DNA of 64,000 nucleotides from Asterias rubens (GCF_902459465.1 NC_047062.1:32916673-32980672), one strand, 5' to 3'; positions 1-12,315 are shown, numbered from the stretch's first letter. Notes: a model not told the origin generated them from the sequence alone. Translations and numbers: made by a program.

Positions 1-96
1 AGTTTACACATCAAAGTTTCCAATAAGAAAATGACAAATGAATTACAATTAAATACATGTGAAGCATATACAAGTGAATATCATCTTCAAATAAGG

Positions 97-372
97 GAAT
101 CAATGTGTGGTGAAGAGGTTTTCAACTAGTGGATTAATCCCAACGAGGCCTGGTTCTTGATTTTACCGAGACGAAGTGATGTGGCGCAACTGTTTCAGCC
201 GTTGCTCTCGACCAATAGGAATGAAGAAACTGTCTTAACAGAACAGGCGCAAGCTCGCGTGTCACGCCCATGTTTCAACACTTTTTACCGGTCATAAACA
301 AAAGTTTATACACACCCACGTGACGCGCTCCCACCAATAGGAATAGCGAAACTGTCCGAGGTATCTATGAAT
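97..372 (+). repeat. Interspersed repeat F, contiguous copy
   Basis: This block matches two separated blocks at 35347-35437 and 35706-35898. The shared parts include the phrases caatgtgtggt, gaggcctggttcttga, tcgaccaataggaatgaaga and caccaatag. Here the two halves are contiguous. In the second copy about 270 bp of other sequence lies between them, so one copy has an insertion or the other a deletion. The element class is unknown. Confidence 0.6.
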
Positions 373-564
373 TATTATTTACTATTGGTTGTCTAATTAT
401 CTGCTTTTGTTATTGCTTTGTGTACTATATTATGTTAAATTTATATTAATTATATTGTGTACCCCAGATGTGGGGCAACAGATCTACGGATCACAGTATG
501 TATTTGCTTTTGTTGTCCCTAGCCCATAGCCGTTGGTTTCAACTCGACGTTTCGATCAGTATGC

Positions 565-765
565 TTGAATTCGAGAACCTAAGTTGAGATCTTGAATTCA
601 ATTCAATTATTTAATTGAGAAATTACTTTTTCTCAAACTACGTTACTTCAGAGGGAGCCGTTTCTCAGTGTATACTATACCAACAGCTCTCCATTGCTTG
701 TTACCAAGTAGGTTTTTATACAAACAATTAGTTGAGTAATTACCAGTAGTGTCCAACGCATTTAA
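565..765. mobile_element. MITE family A, 5'-truncated copy
   Basis: It shares the family-A internal block (ttcagagggagccgtttctc, then ttaccaagta) and the right end taattaccagtagtgtcc...tttaa. The left half is missing. For the full structure see the copy at 49105-49491. Confidence 0.7.
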
Positions 766-1980
766 TGTTGTTCTCCCTATATAGGCCTAATTGTCTTAAA
801 ATGTATAAGACTACATTGTATACTCCAAATCTAGTACTCGAAACTATGACAGGGAGCGTAACTCCCTATTGCCTAAATGTTGTTTTCGCTAAGCCAATTT
901 AGTGGACAGACTTCTTCGACAAAATATTGCCATAATTTATTGTTTCTGTGTGGTTTAATGATGAAGTTAGATTGACATTTAATCAACCACCTTCATGCCT
1001 TCATATAAGGCATTATCATTATCCAAACTTAATTTGAGCCAGGAAATATTTTTGAGGCATTCTGAGAAGAAGAAAAAACCTTACGATGATGTCGGCTGCT
1101 AATTCACAGAGAGGGAGTGCCACGTTTTTGAAATGTATTGACGTGGAGTTTCCATAGCAACATTCCCCATTACAAGGTCCATTATTGAGGATTATAATAC
1201 GGAATGAGAGAAAAAACTGCATGGAATGAAGCGAACTAATTTGGGGCCTGAATTAGAAGCCATTATGAAAAAGGAAAAAGGTGGCATGCTTAGTTTGAAA
1301 ACCTTGGGTGGGGAAACTAGAAGGGAAATTACTTTTGATTAAGAGTTCGTATTCTCATTCCAATGATGGATACTAAACGTGTAATTACGGCCGGATGAGG
1401 AAATTAGTGGAATGTTTCTTAGGTGGACAGAGCAGGGTTATAAAAAACTCAGTAGTCACGAATTTGTGGGAAAACTGATCAAGTATTATCAGAGATTTGT
1501 CATAATTATGTTGTTCTTTTTTTAAGCAATGATCGAAAAAGCACTGTAAGTCCTAAGAAGAAAACTCTATTCAGGCGTAATAATTATCACAGAAATATAC
1601 ACATTATATATATTTAGCATTCGAGAAAGATTCTGCTAGGGTCGAAACGTCAGGCCATTAACTATTTTTTGCATTTATACTCTCGGTCCATTTGGTTGGC
1701 AAGTTGTTTGCAACAGCTAATTCTATTTTCTCACATTATATAAAAGATATAAATACACGACCACACACAGAATTTTGTTTAAAACAATAACAGTGTACAA
1801 TAAGAAAAAGTTTTTAAAAACTTACAAGGCATAATAAAAACGGACCACAAAGTAATCAAAGAAAACACACGAGGAAGAACGATGGGATACCTATAAGAGA
1901 AAGATGCCAAATGGAATCAAACAACATCAACAAAATAATGAGTGAGCCACTCCGACTCGGGGTCGTCTTGCTGTTTTCAT

Positions 1981-2230
1981 CTCGACTTTGGAATTAGTTT
2001 GGACTTTTTTCTCAAAGATTTTAATTGGTACGAATTTTATAATCAGTGAGCTTTGAGATTTACATCTAACAAAGGTGAAATCATGCAAACACAATCACCA
2101 AAGGAGTGTGCTAATTCGACATGCGGGTCTTCTGATTTGTTTACTCTCTAGAATTAGTTCAAGATTATTTTTCTAGGATTCGGATTGGTATGAGTTTGAT
2201 AATCGGTGAGCTTTGCGATTCAAATGTTAG
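1981..2230. repeat. Diverged tandem duplication, about 2 units
   Basis: Two blocks (about 1981-2070 and 2146-2230) share gaattagtt...gg(a/t)a(c/t)gaattt(t/g)ataatc(a/g)gtgagctttg(a/c)gattt. This is old local duplication with no coding content. Confidence 0.45.
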
Positions 2231-2788
2231 GGTTCAAATTTTAAAATGTACTAATGTTGTGTGTCAGGGAGGTTTGCGTAGTCTTAACTAAAGCCTTTCT
2301 CCAAGGTAAACGGAAGGGAAGCATTAGAGTATTATAAACATGCAACGGCAATAGTGCTGGCACCGACGCGTCAGTTCATAATCGAAGGACAGTCATGACT
2401 GGGGAGGTCTCTGACCCTTGCTGATGTCTTGTAAATGTACAGGTACGAAATGACTGTAAGCCATTTTCGAAACCTCGGCTTCGGCTTTGAATTCGGCTTC
2501 AGGCTCCGTCCTCTCGTCTGAAGCCCTGAGCACGTACGAAAAAGCACGCGCAATATTGTCAAAACAACGGCGGGCCAAGCGCCTGAGCCAGAAGCCGAAT
2601 CAGAAGCCAAAGCCGTGGTTTCGAAAAGGGCCATAGTAATCAAGTACCTGTTTTGAGTACGACTTAAAACTTTGCATGGTGGGAGTGTGTTGGAGTTCTT
2701 GGTAACAAATTACTCTCTTTTGAGTAGTGTTTAGTTGTCAACCACCACCGGTTCTTTTCAAAAGCTAAGGACATGTTTATACCTGGTG

Positions 2789-3010
2789 TTTTCATAGAGC
2801 TGCTAAGCACAAAAATTTGCTTAGCATGAAAAAAATAAGGATTATCGACTAAATTTCCATTTGTTGCATATTGCTTGTTACTGGTATTCAGCTGTTGTTT
2901 GCTTATCCTGAAAATCACGTGGAAATTTGGCTGGTTATCCTGTTTTTATCAAGGAAGAAATTTTATGCTTAGCAAATTTGTTTGCTTAGCAGCTCTATGA
3001 AATTGGGCCC
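2789..3010. mobile_element. MITE family D (TAAGCA hairpin)
   Basis: The left end reads ttcatagagctgctaagcac and the right end is its inverted copy, tgcttagcagctctatgaaattgggccc. Between them are the inverted blocks aaatttccatttgttgcata and gtggaaatttggctggt. Related copies sit at 5025-5230, 16902-17092, 18487-18764, 37540-37783 and 50709-50903. The element is non-coding and presumably mobilised in trans. Confidence 0.75.
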
Positions 3011-4894
3011 TGTTCTGTTGCTTTATAGTTGCTGTTGTCATGTCCGTGTCGAATACCTGTGTCTCTATGTACCATCCATGAGCAACTCCACCCAGTCCTG
3101 ATTCTTCAGTGGTTCAACAATATTTCTTATCCATTTAGCCACTGTACCGCCCAGCCGCATATAGCGATACACTGTATGCGGTACGAGGAAACCTCGCTAG
3201 CTTGTGTTTGTAGAAAAAAGGAACATCAAAAGAACACTCGATAGTCATTAGTAGGTCTATGTATTTGTTAATATATCTAGTTGTTATAGATCGTTATTAA
3301 TTCTCCCTTCACAGTTGACTTGTCGAAGCTAATGATGATGAAATAATTTAGCTCTTACGAAAAATAAAACGCTCATTAGTAAACAGGAAACTGTTCATCA
3401 TTTATGATGATATTGTCGAAAATTAACGCCTTCGCATTTAATCAGTATGAGCATTGAGCCAGACAAAAGCCTTGAAAAGCTACTGTGTTCATTTTATCCG
3501 TGCACAAAAATATTCGCCATAAAAATTACCGTAGCCGTTTAACGAGAGGCATTTATTGTTCCCATGAGAACTTGTACTTTTAGACAAATATTACCGAAAG
3601 GGTAAAAAATTGTGCATACACATTAAGCCATGGCTATCTTTTAAAATTTGAACTACGATTCCAGTAATTTACTGCAAGAATCTTGAGAAATTGGATTTCA
3701 GCAAACTCGGGCGGTGCAGGGACTAAAGGGTTAAATAATATTTCATCAGCAATGTTGCTGGAACAAGTCCAAACCCTCCCACAAAGTACCCTGATGAACA
3801 TTGGCCTGGTGGGATTCTGACCTGTAGTAACCTTTAGTGTCCCACTGAACTGGGAATGAACAAAATGTAATTAAGTAAATAGTTTCATGCGGAACTGTGT
3901 ATTGATTATGATCAGGGTTTCTCATTACACCTCCATAAACAAGACAAAGGGACGCCATTTTTTTTCTCTGCATCAATGAATTAAAACATTATAAATTAAA
4001 GACTGGGTTCTGAGTAATGCAATGATCTGAAGTGGAATTGATTGGCTGTTGATGATGAAGGTGTAGGCCTACATAGTTCACGACTGGCTGGGAAACCACT
4101 GTAAGTTCATCTCGGCCATGAGTTAAACCTCGGGAATGACCAATGATCCAATATCGATGTTCACGGGAGACATTCACTGTAAACCTATATGGAATATTCA
4201 AATGTCCAATAGACAAAATCAACAATGATATTCGCTGTACAAACCTGTGAATAATCAATGTCCAATACCTAAACAGCAACATTCGTTGTACAAACCTACT
4301 TGAATGTCCAATTTGTCCAATATCGAGAAAGAAACAATGCTTATTCGTGGTATAAACCTATGCATGTCAAACTATAACTTACTGTCATCCTAATGCATAA
4401 TAATTGTTGACACATCAGCAATAGCTGCGGATAAACTCACTTGAGTATCAAGGATGGCAACTTCAGTGACTGTCCACTGTAAAGTGCAAACCCAATATTG
4501 ATCCACTGAGTAATTGCCTTAATGGTAGAACCATTATGAAAAAGGGGCATAAAGCCCCCATAGCCGCCATTAGGTTATTGAGTTGGTGTTTGTTAGGTGA
4601 ATTACACCAGAGAATCTGCTGTTGAGCCAACGTACATAATCACCTTTGACCTCCCATCATTTCACATGGTTTTCATGGTTATGGAGATTCACAGTTAACC
4701 CCGACGTATATTTGTATACATATAAAGCCAATACCTGTCCTTATCCTTGCGGATAATGACAGGGGACCAGTCTAGTAACACCTTGACCATGGTCAATCAC
4801 CAAAGTGATTTCTCCCAGGAGATGAGGATTATGTCACAGACCACGTGTAACAATCGGATGACGTCATTGTTTGTGTCTGGAGGTATATAAATTC

Positions 4895-5000
4895 ATGTTA
4901 GCTTTAAATAATGTAAGGTTGAGCAAAGACAAACTTACTAGAGCGGGATATGAACCTGCGATCTCCGAGTTATACCATCCTCTAGACATAAAATCTGCTG
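4895..5000. repeat. tRNA-like SINE family 3 fragment
   Basis: The phrase gttgagcaaagacaaacttactagagcgggatatgaacctgcgatctccgag parallels blocks at 17878-18060 and 32030-32200. In each, the inverted form of a tRNA B box (ggNttNgaacc) is followed by a pair-rich head. This suggests a tRNA-derived SINE in minus orientation. The fragment abuts a family-D MITE. Confidence 0.4.
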
Positions 5001-5024
5001 TTAGTTATTCACAACGTTTTAGCA

Positions 5025-5230
5025 GGGCCCAACTTCATAGGGCTGCTAAGCACAAAAATTTGCTAAGCATGAAATTTCTTTCTTGGTAAAAACAGGGTTA
5101 CCAACCAAATTTCAATTTGTTGCATATTCCTTGTTACTGGTATTCAGTTGTTGTTTTGCTCATCCTGAAAATCACGTTGAAATTTGTTTGGTAATCCTGT
5201 TATCAAGGAAGAAATTTCATGCTAGAAGAG
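5025..5230. mobile_element. MITE family D, right end degraded
   Basis: The left terminus gggcccaacttcatagggctgctaag and the internal blocks (aaatttcaatttgttgcat, cctgaaaatcacgttgaaattt) match family D. The right inverted end stops after atttcatgct. Confidence 0.7.
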
Positions 5231-6282
5231 CTTTCTTTCATTATTTTCTTGCAACTTCGATGACCAATTTGAGCCCAGAACTTCTAAAGGCTTTTTATGT
5301 TGATATTGGGATACTGGTCTTCGAAAGAATTACCAAAAGTGTTCTGCAACTTTAAGGTGGTCCGATGTCCAAATGGCAGTTATAAAACACCCGAGGACAA
5401 GTCAAACCCCTCTGAACATGGTCCGGCTGTCCAGTTCCGATTTAAAAGCATCTCTAATTGATGTTAGTAAGTTAGTGGACTAGTAAAATGACAAGCTAAA
5501 TGGTCCCCCTGGCTAATCACTTAAAAAATTCACGCTGAGCGAGTATTTGCCATAAAAGGCGCTCGATGAAGAAAATAAATTTGGACTAATTAATAGATTT
5601 CAGCATTGCTTTTGGACGGGCATTTCAAGTTCGTATTCTCCAGATTCCATTTTTGTTTTATGTGAAAGTTTCCTCAAAGTGAGAAAGGAAAAGATCGGCA
5701 GACTACATAACCTCAAATTAGTATCGAAGTTTGCTTGATTCGGGATTTGGTGAGAAATTTGCCTTGAACACCACCGCCTCCCAACCCCCCCCCAAAAAAA
5801 AAAAAAAAAAGATTAAAAAATTGAGACGGCTGTAATTAAAGTCTAACTAAGTTTCACAGATGCTATGTCAAATTCCTTTTACAGTTCACTCAATAAGAAA
5901 TAACATTTCACAATCATGTTTAATACTATCTGATAGCTCTTTTTAATTATTTTCAACTCTCAACAAGCAGGTACAAAATACATTCTGGAATAACAAAAAA
6001 TCAATTCAAACGGGTTATTGTTTTTTTGATATAAACATTTAAACAATTTTTAATATCCTTTACTTGTCTTATTAATTGTATCTTCTTTGTCATACCAAAG
6101 TTTTAATATGCTAACCATTTATACATGCATCACATTGTTCTCCCATCAAACACATTGATTTTGAATATTTTGGGCTGGTAGTCATAAAAATTAATGAAAG
6201 TCATAACACAATTGGTGATATTGAATATTGGCATGTTAACGACTTCCTTTAGTTTGTGTATGTACCTTTTGCTTTTGGCAAT

Positions 6283-6507
6283 GCCATTTATTATCAATTT
6301 AAATTAACTTGCTTGAGCAGAGCATCAAATAATGAATACATTGCTCATCTTCAATAATTACTTCGACTGTCGATTATAAGTAGTTAAATTTTGGCAATGC
6401 CATTTATTATCAATTTAAATTAACTAGCTTGAGCAGAGCATCAAATAATGAATACATTGCTCATCTTCAATAGTTACTTCGACTGTTGATTATAAGTAGT
6501 TAAATTT
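6283..6507. repeat. Tandem duplication of a 106-bp unit
   Basis: The unit beginning cttttggcaatgccatttat and ending ttataagtagttaaa occurs twice in a row with only a few differences, for example cttgcttgagc versus ctagcttgagc. The near identity points to recent slippage or unequal crossing over. There is no coding potential. Confidence 0.85.
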
Positions 6508-6772
6508 TGATGAAACTTTTTGTTGCTATAAATTATAAATATTTTACATTTTTTTATTTCCTTGGAATATCTTGGAAAATTCCAACTTGTCTCTAGCCAC
6601 CTAGCATGTGGGATGGTCTTGCGGTTAAGACATCTGGTTCAAATCCCATCTGATCTGAGTAGTAGCCTGTGGATTTTTTTCCTTTGAAAGCACTGAAAAT
6701 ATTGTGCTGCACACTTCACTGGTAAAACCAAACAATAATCTTGGAGTATGTTCTCAACTCAGAAATTTCAGC

Positions 6773-7117
6773 AATGTTTGGTCTAGCCTTGCTCAAGGCA
6801 GTCGCATTATTCCCTCCGAAAAGACGCCGCTGTAAACCCACCCGTATACCCTGTGCGTGGTGCGTGCGATCACACCGCATGACCCACCCGTATACACACT
6901 GTCACATCGTTCGACTACAAGTCATCCGCACTCGTACTACTAACCGCATGCGGAGGCCGTCAGGCCGACCTGACGGCCGACGCATGCGGATAGTGTACGG
7001 GGGCATCGTGTCGTGCGATGTTACGCACAGTGAATACAGGTGGGTTTTTATACAGCGGCGGCCTTTTTTCGGAGTGCATAATTCGACTGCTTTGAGCAAG
7101 GCTATGTTTGGGACATT
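6773..7117. mobile_element. MITE with about 80-bp imperfect inverted ends
   Basis: The left end (aatgtttggtctagccttgctcaaggcagtcg...) is the reverse complement of the right end (...cgactgctttgagcaaggctatgtttgggacatt). A second inverted pair, ccgctgtaaacccaccc against gggtgggttt...cagcgg in degraded form, lies inside. The centre is a palindrome built on gcatgcgg, ggccgtcagg and its complement. The open frames over it on both strands are by-products of this symmetry. Confidence 0.75.
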
Positions 7118-7704
7118 ATTAATTGACTTTCATTATTAATTGACTTTGCAATCACCTCATATGAATGACTGAATGTACACAAAACCTCTAGAGAAAACAC
7201 AAGCTGTTTTGTTTATGTTTGCAACCTGCGTTGGTGAATGTTCAACACATAGGGTGATTAATGTGCCTACAGAAAAATATCAGTTAATCCTTCAAGCAAT
7301 GTCGCTTTGAGAACAGTACTTCATAAATGTCAAACACTAGGTCTTCAGGCTGACACTTTGACGTATGGTTGCTCACTTACTATGTTGGATCAAGGCATGG
7401 ATTCACAGTCCAAGATAGAATACGATATAGCTGAACACGGTTGGTTAAACATCAATTGCTCGTAAGACATCCTCCTCGACGAGCTAATGTGCCAAACACA
7501 TTCACTTAATTACATCTCCACGCTCCGAGTTTACACTATGTATTCACCAATTGGGAGAACAACACGAAGATGAGTGTACATCTCAAGTCATGTACAAAAT
7601 TGCAGATGATGAATTATTTCCGAGTGTGATGCGGAAATCAAACATTGACACTTCATATTATGGCTGGAGGAAGTCAGGGAATAGTTTCTATCTTGTAGAT
7701 TATG

Positions 7705-10700
7705 TCATTGGCAATAAGCAGCTAGTTGTGCCTCCATCACATCCAGATCTTTTGTTATTTTCGCTAATTTCACTTCGTCCATCTCAAAACGTACAACATC
7801 AGCTTCCTGTAAACAACAATAACAACAGGTGTTTTGTATTATTGGTTATGTGGTTAATACACTAACCTTCTTTTTACAGACCTTAGGAAAGTTAACAATG
7901 TGGCTCTACTTCTTTGTGCACGTTTAGAAAAGATAAAACACTGGGGTCCAGTGGTTAAGACATCTGCTTTAGAATGCGGGGGGTCGTGGGTTCGAATCCC
8001 ATCAAGATGCACCTATTCTTTAATATTCTTAAATGCTCTACTCCTTTTTGTTAATTTCCCTCTCGGATAGAGTCGCCAATAGACTGTGCTGCTTTCAACA
8101 ACGAACTGCTGTCCCCCCGAGAGCCAATATTTTTTGCGATAGCGAACTCCCATGATAGCGGTGTCTTGCAACTTATTCTACTGCCGCGGAGTAGATTTCA
8201 GAATTCAGGTAACTATTAGTTCTGAAAGAAGCTGTCCTAGCCTTGCTTATGAAACTGCTACCTTTGGGGAGGTAGGAAACCAGCCGGACTACTACTTTTG
8301 GTTGGGTGGATCAAGGGGACCTATTGTTATTAACTTCACTACCCAGAGCGAGTTCTTAATTGGTCTCACAGATATTTGGACTAGCCTGCTTTAGTCATCG
8401 TCAGGAGACTGAGGAGTGCTGGAGGACTTTAGTTCCTGAACACGGCTTCTCAAGAATCGTGCACCATTAAGGTTTCAGTGCTAGATACAAATGAATAAAT
8501 CTGAATGTATTCTAATTTAAAGCAATTGGACACTTTCGGTAAACAGTATTGTCCAAAGCCCACACTTCGTGTATCACAACTTCTATATAAAATAACAAAT
8601 CTGTGAAAATTTAGACTCAATCGGTCATCGGAGTCGGGAGAAAATAACGGGAAAACCCACCCTTGTATCCGCGCGTTTCGCCGTGTCATGACATGTGTTT
8701 AAAATAAATCCGTAATTCTCGCTATCGAGAATTGATATTGTTTTACTGTTTTCTCAAAAAGTAAAGCATTTCATGGAATAATATTTCAAGAGAAGTCTTT
8801 CACCACTACCTTCTGTAAACCCTGTAAGTTATTTGTAAATCTGTGAACTTTTTTTTTTTTTCTGTACCAAAAGGGTCCAATGGCTTTAACCGACAGTAAA
8901 ACTTACCTGATCTGAGTTCTGTTGAGCAATTTGTAATTCAACGATGGCGGTAGGGGTATTTATCTGCTCAATATGTTTAGCTTGACTCTTAATATCAATC
9001 CTCCAACTCATGCCCGTCAGTTTGTTTCCCCATGTGCACTGAAAGTAATCAAAAATGTTGTATCTTAACTAAAAATATTGCAAACATTGTTAATAGCCCA
9101 ACAGATCAAAGCAGAGCCTTTCTGAAAGCAGACAAATCTCTCTTATTTTAGCCTTTGAGAAAGAGACTGCTAGGTTAGTAAGTGAGGCTGTTCATTTTTG
9201 TATTACCAGAGGTCATTTTGGATGGTAGGCAGATTACTCCTTATTCTCAAAAACAATAAAAACACCATTTTAAAATAGCCAACGAATTTTCTTTGATATC
9301 GAAGCGCATATCTTGGCAGCACATTTTTTAGCAGCTAGATATTCTAGATCAAGGCCCTAGAACATTATTCCTGTTCATCAGGCATACAACCCCGTGCTGC
9401 TTAAGACAGTGGACACTATTGGTAATTGTCAAAGACAAGTCTTCTCACTTGGTGTATCTTATGCATAAAATAACAAACTTGTGATAATTTGAGCCCGATT
9501 GGTTGTCGGAGTTGCGAGATAACTATGAAAGAAAAAAACACCCTGTCACACAAAGTTGTGTGCTTTCAGATGCTTGATTTCGAGACCTCAAATTCTAAAT
9601 CTGAGGTCTCAAAATCAAATTCGTGAAAAATTACTTCTTTCTCAAAAACTACGTCACTTCAGAGGGAGCCATTTCTCACAATGTTTTATAATATCAACCT
9701 CTCCCCATTACGTTACCAAGTAAGGTTTTCCGCTGATAATTACTTTGAGTAATTACCAGTTGTGTCCACTGCCTTTAAATTAGCGCAACAGGGTTAATCC
9801 AACACAGTACTGTCTTAATAGCCCTCTCAGGTACCCATTTATAAACCTTGGTTTAGAAAAGCACTTTATGGTTAAATGTGTCTTGCTCAAGGACACAAGT
9901 GCCATGACTAGGATCAGACTAGGCCATCAGAACTTGAGTCCTATGCACTCAAGCACTCTGCCACGCTATATACTAAACTTGGGAAAGCTGATACATATGT
10001 TCTTGAAGCATTTTTAAAAACCACTTTGAAGTTACCTTGGCAACAATACTATTGTGAATTTTAGTTCTATTGCTCCTCCAGAATTTGCTGAAAGCAGTTG
10101 CTTGTGCCGAGTTGATTCCACCTTTCTTCTTGGTCTGTGATGTAAGGAATGCTTCAAGTTGATTCACATCCATATTGGCCGAGACTATATTCTGCAAAGA
10201 AAGACACAAACATGTTAGTTGATTTAAAAAGGTTTAGCTCCTCAGCAAAATCTATCATTTGTTTTGTGATTTGGTCACTGAAATGAAACCACTTCAGTAG
10301 TACACAATCAATATTACTTGAAGTGTTTGAACAGTACACTACTTTGAGATAGGTTACGACCTAGTCCAGTGAACTTCAAGTTACTGGACCCAACAACACT
10401 CAACCATTTAATGATCTGCTGCCAAGTTATCACTCCTTGTTTAAAGTCAACACATTTTGTTAAAATAAGATACTACATGTATTATTTTAATACAACTAGG
10501 AGTCACTAAATAATTAAGTAAAACCAACAATAAATTTAGTACACTACTGCATGCACACCAGAACAGGGGAATTGACTCTTTTTTATTCAGTTTATTTAAA
10601 CTAAAATAAAAAAAATGGCATAGAAACAACTTACTTCTAGAAACTATAAGGCTCCCCCGTGAGCCTTATAGGGGTCTAATATTTTGGGCCTCCTTAACGC

Positions 10701-11916
10701 TATACGTTTTTTAAATCAGTGTTGATAGGTGAAAGTTTTACGACTGTTAGCCAGCAATAACTGAAGTTTCTTTTGACTTCTCATATGCAGGCTACTACAT
10801 GTAGATCAACGAACTGCCGAGCCGCGGTCGAGTCGGACTAAACCATTCTGTGAGAGGGGTGTTACAAACCCGTGGGGCAGTGCGTGGGCGCTTTATGCGT
10901 GAACGGCGGGTATTATTGTAAACAAATGATCTACATGCAGTAGGCTTGTGCCCGATTTATAAAGCGTTGAAGTCGAAAAACGTGCGATGCGGCAGAAAAA
11001 CAACAGTGAGTTCCGAGCAGAAAATTGCATTTTTTAACGATGTTTTTTAATTTCACTCAACAAAAAGGAAATGCAAGCATTATGAATGTATATCGAGTAT
11101 GTGGGGAAAGTTTTGGTAGTGTAGTACATTAGAAACTTCAGTTATTGCTGGCTAACGGTCATAAAACTTTCACCTATCAACACTGATTTGAAAAACGCAT
11201 AGCGTTAAGGAGGCCCAAAATATTAGACCCCTGTAAGGCTCACAGGGGAGCCTTATAGTTTCTAGAAGTAAGAAACAACTTAACAAGATTTATTGCGGTT
11301 GATGTCGGAAAAGTTTCTGTGTCACACCAGTACGCCAGCACTTGTTCATTCGATCCACAATAATGTAGTATCTATTTTACCTCAATAATAATGAGATATC
11401 CCTTTTAATTATTTATTATCTGGGTAAGAAAAACAATTAGTGAAAAAGTCAAGTGGTGGCAGGATACGGAAAGACCAGGCAGAAGTTATCCGTTGATGAC
11501 AGCCGGTAGATTTCATTGTTGGGTCAATAGTTCATCCAGATCATGTTCCAGGGTTTGTTGTCAATCATTCATTTTTTAACTTTGTCAATCATAATATTAT
11601 GACTGTCATGTCGGGATTAAAAAACGTAAACGAATAGCACGCGTAATGCAATGGCATTGGTTTTTGTACAGAAAATAAATAAACGCATAGTGCAATGGCA
11701 TTGGTTTTTGTACGGTAAATTTTTACAATTTTTTTTAACCTTCATCAAACTCTTGATTTTAGCCAGCAATGCCAAGAAATCCTCTTCACTTGTATCGGCC
11801 ATCAACTCCTCCTTCAGAAACTCATCACTTAATTCCTCCTGGCCGAGGTATTCACGTTTTGCTAGTCCGTTTAACAAACCCAAAACAGTGCGAGCCTCCT
11901 CCTCCTCGGTCGCCAT
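7705..11916 (-). CDS. COMMD1: COMM domain-containing protein 1 (COMMD1), 4 exons
   Basis: Minus-strand exons, 5' to 3': 11916-11740, 10191-10036, 9038-8907 and 7806-7705 (567 nt, 188 aa plus TGA). All junctions are phase 0 with GT/AG sites. Vertebrate COMMD1 is about 190 aa. The protein opens with an acidic MATEEEE start, then an all-helical N-terminal domain (about residues 8-110). This includes a stretch near residues 66-82 (MDVNQLEAFLTSQTKKKGG) that is almost the vertebrate sequence. The C-terminal COMM domain (about 112-186) carries the hallmark tryptophan in GMSWRID and ends VKLAKITKDL. In known biology COMMD1 is a Commander (CCC) complex subunit acting in endosomal recycling, copper transporter traffic and NF-kB p65 turnover. 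The start codon lies in CAAGATGGCGACC, a good Kozak and YY1-like context. Introns 1, 2 and 3 all carry transposon copies. The identification is firm; the UTRs are not defined. Confidence 0.95.
7938..8012 (+). repeat. tRNA-like / SINE head
   Basis: The sequence ccagtggttaagacatctgc followed by gtgggttcgaatcccatc has a degenerate A box and a perfect B box (GGTTCGAATCC) at tRNA-like spacing. No convincing acceptor-stem pairing was seen, so this is read as a tRNA-derived repeat and not a functional tRNA. It lies in COMMD1 intron 3. Confidence 0.5.
8140..8400. repeat. Interspersed repeat shared with 16860-17360
   Basis: Shared phrases are ttagttctgaaag(a)agctgtcct, ggatcaaggggacctattgttattaactt, gagttcttaattggt and tctcac(a/t)gatatttg. 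The other copy, in COQ6 intron 2, is interrupted by a family-D MITE. The class is not determined; it may be a retroelement 3' end. Confidence 0.5.
8517..8889. mobile_element. MITE family B
   Basis: The ends are ttaaagcaattggacacttt and gggtccaatggctttaa, which are inverted relative to each other. The inner sequence includes the short palindrome attctcgctatcgagaatt and the phrase ctgtgaaaatttagactcaa. It is inverted relative to the copy at 38389-38761. It lies in COMMD1 intron 3, ending 18 bp from exon 3. Confidence 0.85.
9401..9779. mobile_element. MITE family A, near full length
   Basis: The ends are ttaagacagtggacactatt and gtgtccactgcctttaa. The centre has an inverted pair (gatttcgagacctcaaattc / aaatctgaggtctcaaaatc). 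It lies in COMMD1 intron 2, in the opposite orientation to the copy at 49105-49491. Confidence 0.85.
9818..9968 (-). mobile_element. SINE family 1 fragment
   Basis: It shares ctcaggtacccattta, tgtcttgctcaaggacacaagtg and the degraded B-box region with the fuller copy at 22884-23244, in the same orientation. The tRNA-like head (cactctgccacgctat) is eroded. Confidence 0.6.
10632..11270. mobile_element. Mutator-like non-autonomous element with 140-bp inverted ends
   Basis: The left terminus (from 10632, tacttctagaaactataagg) and right terminus (11131-11270, ending tctagaagta) are inverted copies about 140 bp long with only a handful of mismatches. The element is 639 bp. It is flanked by an exact 10-bp direct repeat, agaaacaact, at 10622-10631 and 11271-11280. 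Long inverted ends and a 9-11 bp target duplication are typical of Mutator-like (MULE) elements. No transposase frame is present. It lies in COMMD1 intron 1. Confidence 0.9.
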
Positions 11917-12315
11917 CTTGAATATGTCAAAGGTTAAACGTTTAACGCCGGTTTAACCAGTGGCTTGACATGTGGGTGCTACAAATGAAATTGGCCTGCG
12001 TAAACAATACTTTGAAACGTTTAATTTACCAAAAAATTCAATCAAAATCAATATTTAATTCTATAAATAATTGTTTATTTAACTTGTTGTGTACTTTTAT
12101 TTAATTTGTGTGTTTTTTGACATATTTTTAAGAGTTTCGTATATTTTATGAGAACGAAATAGTAAGGCAGTACGATTTGTTACACCCTCTCAAGCTGTAA
12201 ACACAACTTCCATGCGAGCGATGAAAGTTGTGTTGCTCGCTCAACAAAACTTGCCAAGTGTCATAAAGTTGTATTTGTAGTCAATATTACATTATATTTT
12301 AGCTGAAGTGCAACC
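11917..12315. promoter_or_regulatory. Shared divergent promoter region, COMMD1 / COQ6
   Basis: These 399 bp separate the two start codons of genes transcribed away from each other. I see no TATA box at a convincing place. The COMMD1 start sits in a YY1-like CAAGATGGCG context, common at TATA-less housekeeping promoters. Bidirectional promoter function is inferred from geometry only. No transcription start site is visible from sequence. Confidence 0.6.

Larger units (their letters stand above)
1..6772. other. Gene-free left flank, AT-rich with scattered repeats
   Basis: I found no exon with conserved protein content or phase-compatible splice sites here. The open frames are short and unsupported. 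The stretch holds pieces of interspersed repeats (listed separately) and low-complexity tracts such as the C/A run near 5785-5810. A phrase at about 1630-1660 (ctagggtcgaaacgtcagg) resembles the ends of some non-LTR retrotransposons, but it is too short to assign. The downstream end of COMMD1 should lie just to the right, and its minus-strand 3' UTR may enter this region. Confidence 0.6.

Noticed and set aside
2371..2643. Overlapping short minus-strand frames
   Set aside because: No recognisable domain, no splice-compatible neighbours, and two frames overlap in the same stretch.
7551..7865. 104-aa plus-strand open frame
   Set aside because: It is antisense to COMMD1 exon 4, whose minus-strand reading has family conservation and correct splice sites.
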